In this document: in pieces, positions 55,167 through 63,320 of the stretch
Numbering within the stretch: the first letter of the stretch is position 1
Layout: every line of letters begins with the position of its first letter
Source: WTJO01 sp965660165
GTDB taxonomy: Bacteria > Pseudomonadota > Alphaproteobacteria > Puniceispirillales > Puniceispirillaceae
DNA: 64,000 bases
NCBI GenBank assembly: GCA_965660165.1
Contig: CBFHYU010000003.1
Coordinates: 44,649-108,648 of the forward strand
Reading direction: 5' to 3'
The notes under the pieces: generated by a model
The model's database searches: none
The model's input: the letters and a program-made list of their open reading frames with translations, nothing else
What the model was told of the DNA's origin: nothing
Program-made: the position numbers and the translations under genes

Positions 55167-56668
55167 CGGCGAAAGCGGGCAATAAAAAAGCCGTCATTCC
55201 CATCTTTATGTCCTCCAGATATGCCAGCAGAAGCCTCAGTAGCTACATGACATAGGCAGGTTGGCAAAATACGCGCCCATCCGTCTTGGGTTAGGGCTGC
55301 GCCAAAAGCGCCAAGTTCATCCTTATCAAAGGGATAGGCGGCCAGCTTGTCTGGATGCCGCATCATCATAGCGCGGGCAATATGCTCGCCTTCTTCTGGC
55401 TGAAGTGAGCAGGTCGCATAAACCAGAATGCCATCTGGCTTGAGATAATTAAGACATGTTTCAAACATATCAGTCTGGATTTTCGCCAACGCATCAATAG
55501 ATAATTCAGCCTTTCTGATAAGCAAATCAGGCCGCCGTCTTAACGTGCCAGTGGCAGAGCAGGGCGCATCTAGCAAAATGCCATCTACCAGCCTGTCTTT
55601 CAAAGCCTTTGCAAAGCTATCCCCAAGCACATCTGCACAGATGATTGAGGCTGTCATTTGTAGCCGCGCCAGATTTTCAGATAATCTATTTAATCTGGTT
55701 TGATCATTATCAACCGCCGTAACCTGAGCGCCAGCCGCTATTAGCTGGGCTGTTTTGCCGCCAGGTGCGGCGCATATATCAAGAATATCCCTACCATCAA
55801 CATTTCCCATAAGCTGGGCAGGCATAGCGGCCGCAACATCCTGAACCCACCAGTCACCTGCCTCAAAGCCTGGCATGGTGGCAATATCACCAGAATGATG
55901 GCATCTGACAGTCTGTTTGCCTATTTGTTCTGCTTTTAATGTTGTGGCAAGTGTGGCGGCATCATTGCGCGCGGTAAGGTCAAGGGGCGCTCTTTTGCTA
56001 GCAAGCTCGGCAATCTCGCTCACCGCCTGATGGCCATAGGCAGACGTCCAGCTATCCCGCATTGTCTTTGGGATATTTTCAATAGGATTGGTACTATTTT
56101 GAATCTTGTCGATACGCCTGCCAAGCTCTCGCATTACAGCATTTGCCAGCCCTGCCTGACGCGGAAACTCAATCTGCCTGACAAGCTCAACCGTTGTATT
56201 GACGGCCGCATGAGCTGAGATATTCAGAAATAGAAGCTGACACGCACCAATTAACAGCGCCAGCCTCACTGGTTCTGGCGTAGTATGATCTAGCCTATCT
56301 GACAGAATATTGCCAAGCTGGCCGTAATGGCGCAGACAGCTTGATACCAGCAAGCGGCAAAATGCCCTGTCACGATGTTCAAGCTTTACCAGAGCGGGCT
56401 GTTGTGCCATTGCCGCATCTAGGGTTTTGTGATGGCTGATAATAGCGTTCAATATGTGAAAGGCTATTTGACGGCTATCCAAATTTTGAGAACTGGTCTG
56501 TTGGCTAGCGATTTCTTCAGTACGATTTTGCGGGGCGCGATCTTGCCGATTATAGGGTTGTTTTTGATGTGGCTTCGCGCCGCGCCGCCCCTGTTTTCGC
56601 GCCTGTTTTTTGGAGCTTGCGCGCATTGCGGGGGTAGCTTTTAGTTTCACTGTAGGTTTATCTGGCAT
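55160..56668 (-). CDS. rsmB: 16S rRNA (cytosine(967)-C(5))-methyltransferase
   Basis: SAM-dependent methylation of C967 of 16S rRNA. A basic, Gln/Arg-rich N-terminal extension (about 60 residues) precedes a NusB-like domain (about 65-205). The Rossmann domain follows, with DICAAPGGKTAQLIA (about 297), DAPCSATGTLRRRPD (about 373) and YATCSLQPEEGE (about 425), which hold the two catalytic cysteines. 502 aa. The stop codon is inside a 14-bp tandem repeat. Confidence 0.94.
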   Translation of the reverse strand: MPDKPTVKLKATPAMRASSKKQARKQGRRGAKPHQKQPYNRQDRAPQNRTEEIASQQTSSQNLDSRQIAFHILNAIISHHKTLDAAMAQQPALVKLEHRDRAFCRLLVSSCLRHYGQLGNILSDRLDHTTPEPVRLALLIGACQLLFLNISAHAAVNTTVELVRQIEFPRQAGLANAVMRELGRRIDKIQNSTNPIENIPKTMRDSWTSAYGHQAVSEIAELASKRAPLDLTARNDAATLATTLKAEQIGKQTVRCHHSGDIATMPGFEAGDWWVQDVAAAMPAQLMGNVDGRDILDICAAPGGKTAQLIAAGAQVTAVDNDQTRLNRLSENLARLQMTASIICADVLGDSFAKALKDRLVDGILLDAPCSATGTLRRRPDLLIRKAELSIDALAKIQTDMFETCLNYLKPDGILVYATCSLQPEEGEHIARAMMMRHPDKLAAYPFDKDELGAFGAALTQDGWARILPTCLCHVATEASAGISGGHKDGNDGFFIARFRRK

Positions 56669-56774
56669 TACACGGAACAGTCCTTAGTTTTTGCTGTCTA
56701 TCAATAGTTGCCCTTGCGGGTGGTTTGCCCTACATAGCATTATACAGATGTAGATATTTTCGGGTTTCTGGCAC

Positions 56775-56996
56775 ATGAGAAGTGAGATGACAAAAACTAA
56801 GCGCCATAATACAGCCTTGCCTTCTGCAAACAATAAAAAAGATACGCCAAAAGATGCATTGGATCAGAATTCAGAGGGAAAAACAGCAGAAAATTCAGCG
56901 CAAACTGCATCGCCTGTTGAAAAAGGCGGGCCAAAAGGCCCTGAGCCAACGCGTTATGGTGACTGGGAAGCAAAAGGCAGATGCACCGATTTTTAA
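56775..56996 (+). CDS. DUF1674 protein, succinate dehydrogenase assembly factor 4-like
   Basis: A 73-aa protein ending GGPKGPEPTRYGDWEAKGRCTDF, the diagnostic C-terminal block of DUF1674, whose eukaryotic members (SDHAF4/Sdh8) help attach flavin-loaded SdhA during succinate dehydrogenase assembly. The first 45 residues are polar and unstructured, as in the family. A second ATG at 56787 may be the start. No sdh genes are in this window. It leads a plus-strand run into DUF1491 and a HisD-family gene. Confidence 0.82.
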   Translation: MRSEMTKTKRHNTALPSANNKKDTPKDALDQNSEGKTAENSAQTASPVEKGGPKGPEPTRYGDWEAKGRCTDF

Positions 56997-57063
56997 GCGC
57001 CCATAATGATGCCCATGATAATGATACTCATAATAATCATTTAGGGACGGGATTGGCAAACAG

Positions 57064-57423
57064 ATGAGCCGTCTGACAACACAGATACAGGTTGATGCCG
57101 CACTTCGGCTTGCGCGCACGCAAAATATATTCGCCTTAGTACAGAAAAAAGGAGACCCGAAATCTGGAGCTATATTGCTGGAAATCCAGCTAGACAGACA
57201 TCATAGTAAATTATTGGCACGTCAGGTTCGGCTTGATCTGTCGCTATCATCAGCAGATAATGCGGATGATGATGGCTATGAGTGGGTTGCAATTACAGGC
57301 GAGCAACCTGTAACGTCAGCTGAATGTAGCGCACGCATTGAAACAGAAATCAGCTATGACCCTGATTGCTGGGTGGTTGTAGTTGAAGATGAGCTAGGGC
57401 GAAATATTTTTGCCGCTAACTAG
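57064..57423 (+). CDS. DUF1491 family protein
   Basis: Uncharacterised 119-aa cytoplasmic protein. It matches the DUF1491 pattern: an early VDAALRLARTQNIFALVQKKGD, a GAILLEIQL strand, and a C-terminal block DPDCWVVVVEDELGRNIF (about residues 98-115). DUF1491 is largely alphaproteobacterial. Nothing in the sequence indicates a reaction. It lies 67 bp after the DUF1674 gene and 78 bp before the HisD-family gene. Confidence 0.75.
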   Translation: MSRLTTQIQVDAALRLARTQNIFALVQKKGDPKSGAILLEIQLDRHHSKLLARQVRLDLSLSSADNADDDGYEWVAITGEQPVTSAECSARIETEISYDPDCWVVVVEDELGRNIFAAN

Positions 57424-57501
57424 ATTAAGAAATTGGGCTAATGGTTGCACATCAAGCCCTGCTCAGGCTATTAACATCCATCACAATAAAAGAGCATACC
57501 T

Positions 57502-58845
57502 ATGTCACCATCAGATATTGCCATCCACAGGCTAGCAAGCCTGACCCGCTCTGAAAGAGGCGAGCTTCTACGCCGCGCTGAAGATAATCTTGCGCCCTTC
57601 ATGCAAAAAGTCGCGCCTGTTATTGAGGATGTGAAGCAGGCGGGTGATGATGCGTTGCGCCGTTATGCCCTGAGATTTGATGGAGCAGACCTATCGGGTA
57701 AGGCAATTCTGGCAAGCCCTGCCGAATTTGATGCTGCGTTTGATGCCTTGCCAGCCACGCTGATAGAAGCGCTTGAATATGCCGCAGATAATATTAAACG
57801 CTACCATGAAACACAGATGCCAGAACGTGAATGGCAGATGGAAATTCGGCCTGGCATAGTGGTGGGCGAGCGTGCCTTTGGGCTTGATTCAGTTGCGCTT
57901 TATTCTCCACGTGGCAAGGGCAGCTTTCCGTCTGTCACCCTGATGACGGCTATTCCAGCTGTGGTCGCAGGGGTGCGCCAGCCGCTTATCCTGACCCCGC
58001 CTATGGCAAATGGCGATATTGATCCAGCCACGCTAGTAGCGGCTAAGCTAGCAGGGGTTGAGCTGGTCGCAAAGGCAGGCGGCGCACAAGCAGTGGCAGC
58101 AGCGGCTTTTGGTACAGATGAAGTGCCGAAATGCCTGAAAATAGAAGGGCCAGGAAGCCCCTATTTTGTGGCCGCAAAAAAGCTATTATCTGATCATATT
58201 ACCTCGCGCCTGCCAGCAGGGCCAAGCGAGACTGTGATTTTTGCTGATAGCACTATCCGCCCAGAATTGGCCGCGCTTGATATTTTGATCGAAACAGAAC
58301 ATGGCGATGATTCATCTGGCTTTCTGGTCACAAGTGATGAGGCGCTAGCGCTGGCTATTCAAACACATATTGGCGCCTTTCTTGAGATGATGTCAGAAGA
58401 GCGTCAGCGCTATGCGCGGGCAGTGCTAACGGGCATGAATGGCGGCATTTTATTATGTCCTGATGATGCATCTGGCTATCAATTTATCAATGAATATGCA
58501 CCTGAACATTGCCAGATTCTGTCAACAGAACCAGAACGGCATCTTGAATTTATCACCACCGCATCTGAGATTATGCTTGGCGAATATGCTGCAGGCTCGC
58601 TTGCCAATTATATGATGGGGCCGAATTGCGTTCTACCTACCTCTGGGGCGGCACATATTCACTCGCCGCTTGGGGTACATGACTTTATGCGCACTGCCTC
58701 TATTGGCCGTGTAACAGCACAAGGCTTTGCTGAGATGGCGCCAAAGACTGAGATTTTTGCGCGTTATGAAGGCTTTGATGCGCATGCTAACGCAGTGATG
58801 CCGCATCGGCTGTCATTCTTATCTAATTCAAAAAAACAGCAATAG
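57502..58845 (+). CDS. Histidinol dehydrogenase family protein, divergent
   Basis: 447-aa HisD-fold enzyme. HisD oxidises L-histidinol to histidine using NAD and a zinc ion. Family features are clear: GGAQAVAAAAFGT, EGPGSPYFVAAKK, PAGPSE (about residue 240) and the catalytic pair Glu335-His336 in NEYAPEH. Aligned by eye with E. coli HisD, however, the zinc ligand Gln259 is Glu264 and Asp360 is Asn369, while His262 (His267) and His419 (His428) are kept. The substrate-binding His367 is Cys376, and PGG of YIPGG is PRG. It may be a paralogue with another alcohol/aldehyde substrate; it could still be the only HisD of the genome. The context (DUF1674, DUF1491, dusA) has no histidine genes. Confidence 0.8.
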   Translation: MSPSDIAIHRLASLTRSERGELLRRAEDNLAPFMQKVAPVIEDVKQAGDDALRRYALRFDGADLSGKAILASPAEFDAAFDALPATLIEALEYAADNIKRYHETQMPEREWQMEIRPGIVVGERAFGLDSVALYSPRGKGSFPSVTLMTAIPAVVAGVRQPLILTPPMANGDIDPATLVAAKLAGVELVAKAGGAQAVAAAAFGTDEVPKCLKIEGPGSPYFVAAKKLLSDHITSRLPAGPSETVIFADSTIRPELAALDILIETEHGDDSSGFLVTSDEALALAIQTHIGAFLEMMSEERQRYARAVLTGMNGGILLCPDDASGYQFINEYAPEHCQILSTEPERHLEFITTASEIMLGEYAAGSLANYMMGPNCVLPTSGAAHIHSPLGVHDFMRTASIGRVTAQGFAEMAPKTEIFARYEGFDAHANAVMPHRLSFLSNSKKQQ

Positions 58846-58887
58846 GCTAGGCGCGCTCTGCCTGTTTTGCGATAGTGATGAGATGCG

Positions 58888-59031
58888 CTAGAAAATCAGC
58901 CAGCCAATTATTACGCCAAAAATAATGCCCTCGGCAAAGGCAAAAAAATGCATCTGATAGGTGCTAAGCCCCAATTGGTGTTGGACTTGAGCCAACGTGT
59001 CTTTATGCCAGCTTGCTAGTTTCTTCAGCAT
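58888..59031 (-). CDS. Small single-span membrane protein (47 aa)
   Basis: The frame begins MLKKLASWHKDTLAQVQHQL and ends FAEGIIFGVIIGWLIF: a basic/amphipathic N-terminal half and a hydrophobic helix (about residues 28-47) that runs to the stop. AGGTGAGG lies about four to six bases before the ATG, a good ribosome binding site. I recognise no family. A single-helix protein with a polar N-terminus could act as a subunit or regulator of a membrane complex, but that is speculation. It is transcribed opposite to both neighbours. Confidence 0.6.
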   Translation of the reverse strand: MLKKLASWHKDTLAQVQHQLGLSTYQMHFFAFAEGIIFGVIIGWLIF

Positions 59032-59109
59032 TATGCCTCACCTGCCTTTTTTTTCGAACTATCAGTCTGAATATAATGGTAGTAAGCATCTTTTATAATG
59101 TCTATCGTG

Positions 59110-59123
59110 TCATGTGAACATGA
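59110..59123. promoter_or_regulatory. Palindromic candidate operator
   Basis: TCATGT-GA-ACATGA, two perfect 6-bp arms around a 2-base centre, within the AT-rich region between the small membrane gene and dusA. Size and symmetry fit a dimeric regulator site. A single copy in the window, so the assignment is weak. Confidence 0.3.
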
Positions 59124-59241
59124 TATAGTGTACTTGCCTCTTAAACTTCACAGGGCTAGGCTGGCATTTTGGTTTGGCTTGATGTATGATTTTTTTTGAG
59201 ATTTTCCGCACAAATTTTCAAGCAGGAATAATGAAGCCTAG

Positions 59242-60270
59242 ATGACTGCTATGAAGTTCAAAAATAATGGCAAAGGCGCAGGTGGCATTGACAGGCGGCT
59301 GTCGGTCGCGCCGATGATGGATTGGACAGACAGGCATTGCCGATTTTTTCATCGCCAGCTTGCGCCCTCTGCCTTGCTATTCACAGAGATGGTAACAGCA
59401 GAGGCAATTTTGCATGCAGGCGCGGACAGATTTTGCCGCCATGATGACGCAGAACATCCCGTTGCGCTTCAGCTTGGCGGCTCTGATCCTGATCGGCTGG
59501 CTCAGGCGGTTGAGGCGGTGGCTGGCTTTGAGTTTGATGAGATAAATCTGAATATTGGCTGCCCATCCCCTCGTGTCCAGTCTGGCAGTTTTGGGGCTTG
59601 TCTGATGGCTGAACCTGAGCTGGTGGCGCGGTGTGTTGATAAAATGGCGCTCGCTACTGACCGCCCCGTAACGGTAAAATGCCGTATCGGTATTGATGAT
59701 ATGGATGAAGAGGCAGGGCTTAATAGCTTTGTGGATGCGGTTGCATCAGCAGGCGTAACGGTCATTTATCTTCATGCTCGCAAAGCTTGGTTAAGCGGGT
59801 TAAGTCCAAAAGAAAATCGTGAAATTCCGCCGCTAAATTACCAGCGTGCCGAAAGGCTGGCAGCGGATTATCCAGCGCTTGATATTGTGCTGAATGGCGG
59901 ATTATGTTCTGTGGATGATATGTGCGATGCAACGCAGTCAGGGCAATTTGCAGGCGTGATGATAGGGCGTGCGGGCTATAAAACGCCAATGGTGCTGGCA
60001 GACGTCTCATGCCATATGTCTGGCATGCCGCCTATTCGGCTGTCTGCGCTTGCAGACATAATGACAGCCTATGCTGAACAGCAAATGGCACAAGGGGTTG
60101 CGCTACATGCGATTACCCGCCATATGCTTGGGCTATGTGCTGGCATGAGAGGCGCAAAGCAGTTTAGACGCAAGCTTGGTGAAGAGGCGCGTCTGGCAGA
60201 GGCTAGCGCATCCCTGATTGCTCAGACCATAGAACAGGCTATTATTGCAAATGAAAGATCAGTTGCGTGA
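59242..60270 (+). CDS. dusA: tRNA-dihydrouridine synthase DusA
   Basis: FMN enzyme reducing U20/U20a of tRNA to dihydrouridine. It opens LSVAPMMDWTDRHCRFFHRQ (about residues 20-39), the DusA-specific start; catalytic Cys is in NIGCPSPRVQSGSFGACLM (about 120). YLHARKAWLSGLSPKENREIPPL (about 176-198) is DusA-type. 342 aa. AGGA at 59224 is closer to a short upstream frame (ATG 59231, four codons, stop overlapping the dusA ATG) than to dusA itself, so translation may be coupled; an alternative start is the ATG at 59251. Confidence 0.94.
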   Translation: MTAMKFKNNGKGAGGIDRRLSVAPMMDWTDRHCRFFHRQLAPSALLFTEMVTAEAILHAGADRFCRHDDAEHPVALQLGGSDPDRLAQAVEAVAGFEFDEINLNIGCPSPRVQSGSFGACLMAEPELVARCVDKMALATDRPVTVKCRIGIDDMDEEAGLNSFVDAVASAGVTVIYLHARKAWLSGLSPKENREIPPLNYQRAERLAADYPALDIVLNGGLCSVDDMCDATQSGQFAGVMIGRAGYKTPMVLADVSCHMSGMPPIRLSALADIMTAYAEQQMAQGVALHAITRHMLGLCAGMRGAKQFRRKLGEEARLAEASASLIAQTIEQAIIANERSVA

Positions 60271-60307
60271 TTAGATCTTTGGATAAGGCTTTGCGATTAT
60301 CTCTAAA

Positions 60308-60335
60308 AACCGCTATTCAGATAGCGGTTAACCGC
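60308..60335. promoter_or_regulatory. Overlapping inverted repeats between dusA and yciB
   Basis: AACCGCTAT-TCAG-ATAGCGGTT is a perfect 9-bp stem (60308-60329). Its right arm is also part of a second perfect palindrome, GCGGTTAACCGC (60324-60335), so two hairpins are mutually exclusive. On the minus strand the first stem is followed by TTTTT. It may be a terminator for antisense transcripts, an attenuator before yciB or a protein-binding site. Confidence 0.5.
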
Positions 60336-60358
60336 AATTTAGGCTAAGGAAATTTGCA

Positions 60359-60916
60359 ATGGCGCACGCAGAGAAAAAACATTCAAACTGGCTTGAATAT
60401 GGCCCGTTGCTGTTATTTTTTATCACTAATTATTTCAAAGGTATTATGTGGGGCACGGCAGTGCTGGTGCTGGCCACAATTGTTGCGCTTGGCTATTCAT
60501 GGATGCGCTATCGCAAAATTCCTATGATGGCATTGGTTGGCGGGGTGGCAGTTGCCTTTTTTGGTGGGCTAACCCTGTATTTTAATGATGAGTTTTTCAT
60601 TAAAATTAAACCGACTGTGATCAGCCTATTATTTGCGCTTATTCTGATATTTGGGCAGATATCTGGTCGGAATATCCTTAAAATGCTATTGGGGGGGCAG
60701 ATGAATATGGCTGAAGCAGGCTGGTATCGGCTTGGTTGGCTATGGTCTGCAATGTTTGTGACCTCTGCTATTGCGAATGAAATTGCATGGCGGTCGTTAA
60801 CAACAGATGGCTGGGTAGCGTTCAAAGCCTTTGGGTTGACAGGCATTTCAATGCTATTTGCAGTCGCCTCAATCCCTGTCTTCAAACGCTATTCAGAAGA
60901 TTTTTCATCAGAATAA
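60359..60916 (+). CDS. yciB: YciB/IspZ inner-membrane septation protein
   Basis: Five-helix membrane protein. The opening NWLEYGPLLLFFITNYFKGIMWGT (about residues 10-33) and KIKPTVISLLFALILIFGQISGRNILKMLLG (about 81-111, described here by its ends) are hallmarks of YciB. Linked in other bacteria to cell-envelope synthesis and septation; the mechanism is unknown. 185 aa. RBS AAGGAA is nine bases upstream. It follows dusA after an 88-bp gap with two overlapping hairpins. Confidence 0.93.
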   Translation: MAHAEKKHSNWLEYGPLLLFFITNYFKGIMWGTAVLVLATIVALGYSWMRYRKIPMMALVGGVAVAFFGGLTLYFNDEFFIKIKPTVISLLFALILIFGQISGRNILKMLLGGQMNMAEAGWYRLGWLWSAMFVTSAIANEIAWRSLTTDGWVAFKAFGLTGISMLFAVASIPVFKRYSEDFSSE

Positions 60917-61126
60917 ACCGCTGACTGATTCCCTAAAGATAATATGAAAAAATGTAATTTTTGATAAATTGTCAGCTATCACGCCGTTTCACCTATATAA
61001 ATGTCGCCACTAGGTTAGATTTAGTCGTCACTGCTTTGACAGAATTGAAAGCCTCAAGCGAAATAGAATTGTAGTTATGAATGCCAAGCAGGGTCAGCCC
61101 TAGCAGAATTGCCACAGGAGGCAGAT

Positions 61127-61822
61127 ATGTCAGACGAAGATGATATCATCCTAGCCGATCTAGATGATGATGAACTTGTTCAGCAAATGCATGATGATTT
61201 GTATGACGGATTGCAAGAAGAAGTAGTCGAAGGTGTTGAAATCCTGCTTGAACGGAAATGGACGCCTTATGATGTGCTTACAAAGGCGCTTGTCGAAGGC
61301 ATGACTATTGTCGGGATTGATTTCCGTGACGGTATTTTATTTGTGCCAGAAGTGCTGATGGCCGCCAATGCGATGAAAGCAGGGATGGCTGTATTGCGCC
61401 CGCTACTTGCTGAGACAGGCGCACCGCGCGTTGGCAAGGTAGTGATCGGCACGGTCAAAGGCGATATCCATGATATTGGCAAAAATCTAGTATCTATGAT
61501 GCTTGAGGGTGCAGGCTTTGAGGTGATTGATCTTGGCATCAATAATCCTGTTGAAAATTATCTTGAAGCGCTTGAAGAACATCAGCCTGATATTCTGGGC
61601 ATGTCTGCATTGCTGACAACAACTATGCCATATATGAAAGTTGTGGTTGATGCGATGATAGAAAAAGGCATCCGTGACGATTATATCGTGCTGGTTGGTG
61701 GTGCGCCGCTTAATGAGGCATTTGGCGAATCTGTTGGCGCTGATGCGTATTGTCGTGATGCAGCGGTTGCGGTTGAGACTGCCAAAGAATTGATCGCAAA
61801 GCGCAAGGAAGCTGTTGCATAG
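61127..61822 (+). CDS. Corrinoid (B12-binding) methyl-carrier protein
   Basis: Carries a methyl group on cobalamin between a substrate-specific methyltransferase and a second methyltransferase. The N-terminal helical cap domain (about residues 15-90, ILLERKWTPYDVLTKALVEGM) and the Rossmann-like B12 domain are both present. The B12 signature is GDIHDIGKNLV with Asp113, His115 and Gly118 (DxHxxG), the lower axial His of the cobalt, followed by SALLTTTMPYMK and VGGAPLN. I start at 61127 because AGGAGG lies five bases upstream; a TTG at 61109 is the only upstream option. 231 aa. First gene of the one-carbon cluster. Confidence 0.93.
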   Translation: MSDEDDIILADLDDDELVQQMHDDLYDGLQEEVVEGVEILLERKWTPYDVLTKALVEGMTIVGIDFRDGILFVPEVLMAANAMKAGMAVLRPLLAETGAPRVGKVVIGTVKGDIHDIGKNLVSMMLEGAGFEVIDLGINNPVENYLEALEEHQPDILGMSALLTTTMPYMKVVVDAMIEKGIRDDYIVLVGGAPLNEAFGESVGADAYCRDAAVAVETAKELIAKRKEAVA

Positions 61823-61920
61823 CTGATAGTTTATCTTGAAAAAAATATACGGGGTTTGGCTAATAACGAAGGGTTAATGCCAGCCCCGTTTTTGCTGGAA
61901 TAGCGAAAGGAGATGGCGTA

Positions 61921-62232
61921 ATGGCGCATCTGATAACATTATATTGGCGCGATATTCCTGCCCAAGTAGTTGCAGAAACTGGCAAAGGCCGTAAGCGGAC
62001 ACAGGCCAAGATTGAACTTCATAGACGCTTTGCCCTTGCGATTGACGAGGCGGCTATGCGTGATGGCGCCGATAGCACAGATGATTATCTTGCAGAATGG
62101 CGGCGTGGTGAGCCAGAACCTTGTTCTGATGCGCTTGAAGATGAAGCACGCAAAAAAGCAGATATGCTGGAAGCAGAATATGATTCAACAAGACTAGCTG
62201 GTATGGTGGCAAATGGCGGCAAAGATAGCTAG
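61921..62232 (+). CDS. Virulence-factor-domain (CvfC-like) protein
   Basis: 103-aa cytoplasmic protein of the small family named 'virulence factor' after a staphylococcal member; the biochemical role is unknown. It opens HLITLYWRDIPAQVVAETGKG and is rich in charged residues, with a predicted helical C-terminus. AAAGGAGA lies ten bases upstream. Members recur in alphaproteobacteria inside clusters with a corrinoid protein, a MetF-like reductase and a methyltetrahydrofolate methyltransferase, exactly the neighbours here. That suggests a function in corrinoid-dependent C1 transfer or its maintenance rather than virulence. Confidence 0.75.
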   Translation: MAHLITLYWRDIPAQVVAETGKGRKRTQAKIELHRRFALAIDEAAMRDGADSTDDYLAEWRRGEPEPCSDALEDEARKKADMLEAEYDSTRLAGMVANGGKDS

Positions 62233-62304
62233 CCGCACACTATCTTTCCTAGTTGGCGTTATTGGCAAAATCAGGTGTCGCAAATAGCACGGTAAAGGGC
62301 GATG

Positions 62305-62331
62305 AGAAACCATCTTTAGAATAAGGTTTCT
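62305..62331 (+). promoter_or_regulatory. Hairpin in the leader of the MetF-like gene
   Basis: AGAAACC (62305-62311) and GGTTTCT (62325-62331) form a perfect 7-bp stem with a 13-base loop, 43 bp before the MetF-like start, within a 142-bp intergenic gap. No T-run follows. It may be an mRNA structure that tunes expression of the downstream genes, but a known riboswitch class is not evident. Confidence 0.35.
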
Positions 62332-62374
62332 GACAGATTAGTGCCTTAATCAGTATCGCTATAGGGCAAGGGTA

Positions 62375-63268
62375 ATGAGAGTCGAAACCATTAAATCAGC
62401 AGCTCAAAACTGGTCAATTGAAGTCACGCCAGCAGGCGCAACGAAAATCGACAGTTTCTCAGACATATTACCGCATGGCACAACGGTAAATGTGACCTTT
62501 CTGCCAGGCTCTGACCCGCTAGATACAATTGCGGTTGCCAAGCGGCTTGCAGATGATGGCATGAATGCAGTGCCGCATATTGCGGCGCGCTCACTGCATG
62601 ATGCAGATCAGCTTGATGGGCTGGTAAAAGCAATGGTTCAGCAGGCTAATGTGCGCGAAGTGCTGGTGATTGGCGGCGGTGTTGATACCCCTATTGGCGC
62701 GTTTGATAATTCCATGCAGGTGCTGAAAACAGGCATTTTGCCAAAATATGGAATTCGGCATATTGGCGTTGCTGGCCATCCTGAAGGTAGCCCAGATATT
62801 CCTGCTGACGCATTGGCGCTTGCGATTGCTGAGAAGAATGAATATGCGCGTGCCGAAGGGCTGGAATTATATATGGAAACACAATTTTGTTTTGATGCAA
62901 AAGCAGTTCTGGAATGGGAGGCTGCCATTCGTGATGCTGGCAACCGCCTGCCTATTCGGATTGGTATTCCAGGCCCTGCTACAATCAAAACACTGTTTCG
63001 GTTTGCACAGATTTCAGGCATTGGCCCGTCAATGCGCTTTATTGCAAAACAGGCTAGAAATGTTGCTAAATTGATGACTGTGCAATCACCTCATTTATTG
63101 CTTGCAGGCCTTGCAGACGGTATGGCGGCAGATGATGATTGCAAGCTGTCACATTTTCATTACTATCCGTTTGGCGGATTTGCAAAAACAGCTAGCTATG
63201 CTCAGGCAATCGCTGATGGTCAAATCAGCTTGCGCGATGATGGCGGGTTTGATGTAACCCATGGCTAA
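62375..63268 (+). CDS. Methylenetetrahydrofolate reductase-like protein
   Basis: TIM-barrel flavoprotein of the MetF superfamily, interconverting methylene- and methyl-tetrahydrofolate. SIEVTPAGA (about residues 14-22), NVTFLPGSDPLDTI (about 39), GMNAVPHIAARSL (about 62), VLVIGGGVDTPIGAFDNSM (about 96) and GVAGHPEGSPDIP (about 131) are the family landmarks in a divergent form; GDR/GGD-type FAD loop is GGGVDTP here. 297 aa. In this cluster it probably runs toward methylene-THF, passing methyl groups from the substrate into the C1 pool, rather than serving methionine synthesis. Confidence 0.85.
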   Translation: MRVETIKSAAQNWSIEVTPAGATKIDSFSDILPHGTTVNVTFLPGSDPLDTIAVAKRLADDGMNAVPHIAARSLHDADQLDGLVKAMVQQANVREVLVIGGGVDTPIGAFDNSMQVLKTGILPKYGIRHIGVAGHPEGSPDIPADALALAIAEKNEYARAEGLELYMETQFCFDAKAVLEWEAAIRDAGNRLPIRIGIPGPATIKTLFRFAQISGIGPSMRFIAKQARNVAKLMTVQSPHLLLAGLADGMAADDDCKLSHFHYYPFGGFAKTASYAQAIADGQISLRDDGGFDVTHG

Positions 63269-63320
63269 TGCGATAGCACCATAATTGAATACTGGGCATA
63301 TTTTAAGAAAGGCAGACAGG

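Larger units (their letters stand above)
58846..59241. other. Region between the HisD-family gene and dusA
   Basis: 396 bp. The left half holds a 47-codon minus-strand gene (58888-59031). The right half (59032-59241) is AT-rich, with two TATAAT strings (59072-59077, 59094-59099), an inverted repeat at 59110-59123 and poly-T tracts. It probably contains the promoters of the small gene (minus) and of dusA (plus). No tRNA or other RNA gene is seen. Confidence 0.6.

Noticed and set aside
58849..58868. Weak stem AGGC...GCCT followed by TTTT after the HisD-family gene
   Set aside because: Only four to five base pairs; too weak to call a terminator.
61077..61103. Eight-codon leader frame upstream of the corrinoid gene
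   Set aside because: No ribosome binding site and no regulatory codon run.
60917..61126. Possible cobalamin or SAM riboswitch before the corrinoid gene (GCCACT near 61004)
   Set aside because: The gap is short, and I find neither a B12 box nor SAM-II/SAM-V core elements; GCCACT alone is not evidence.
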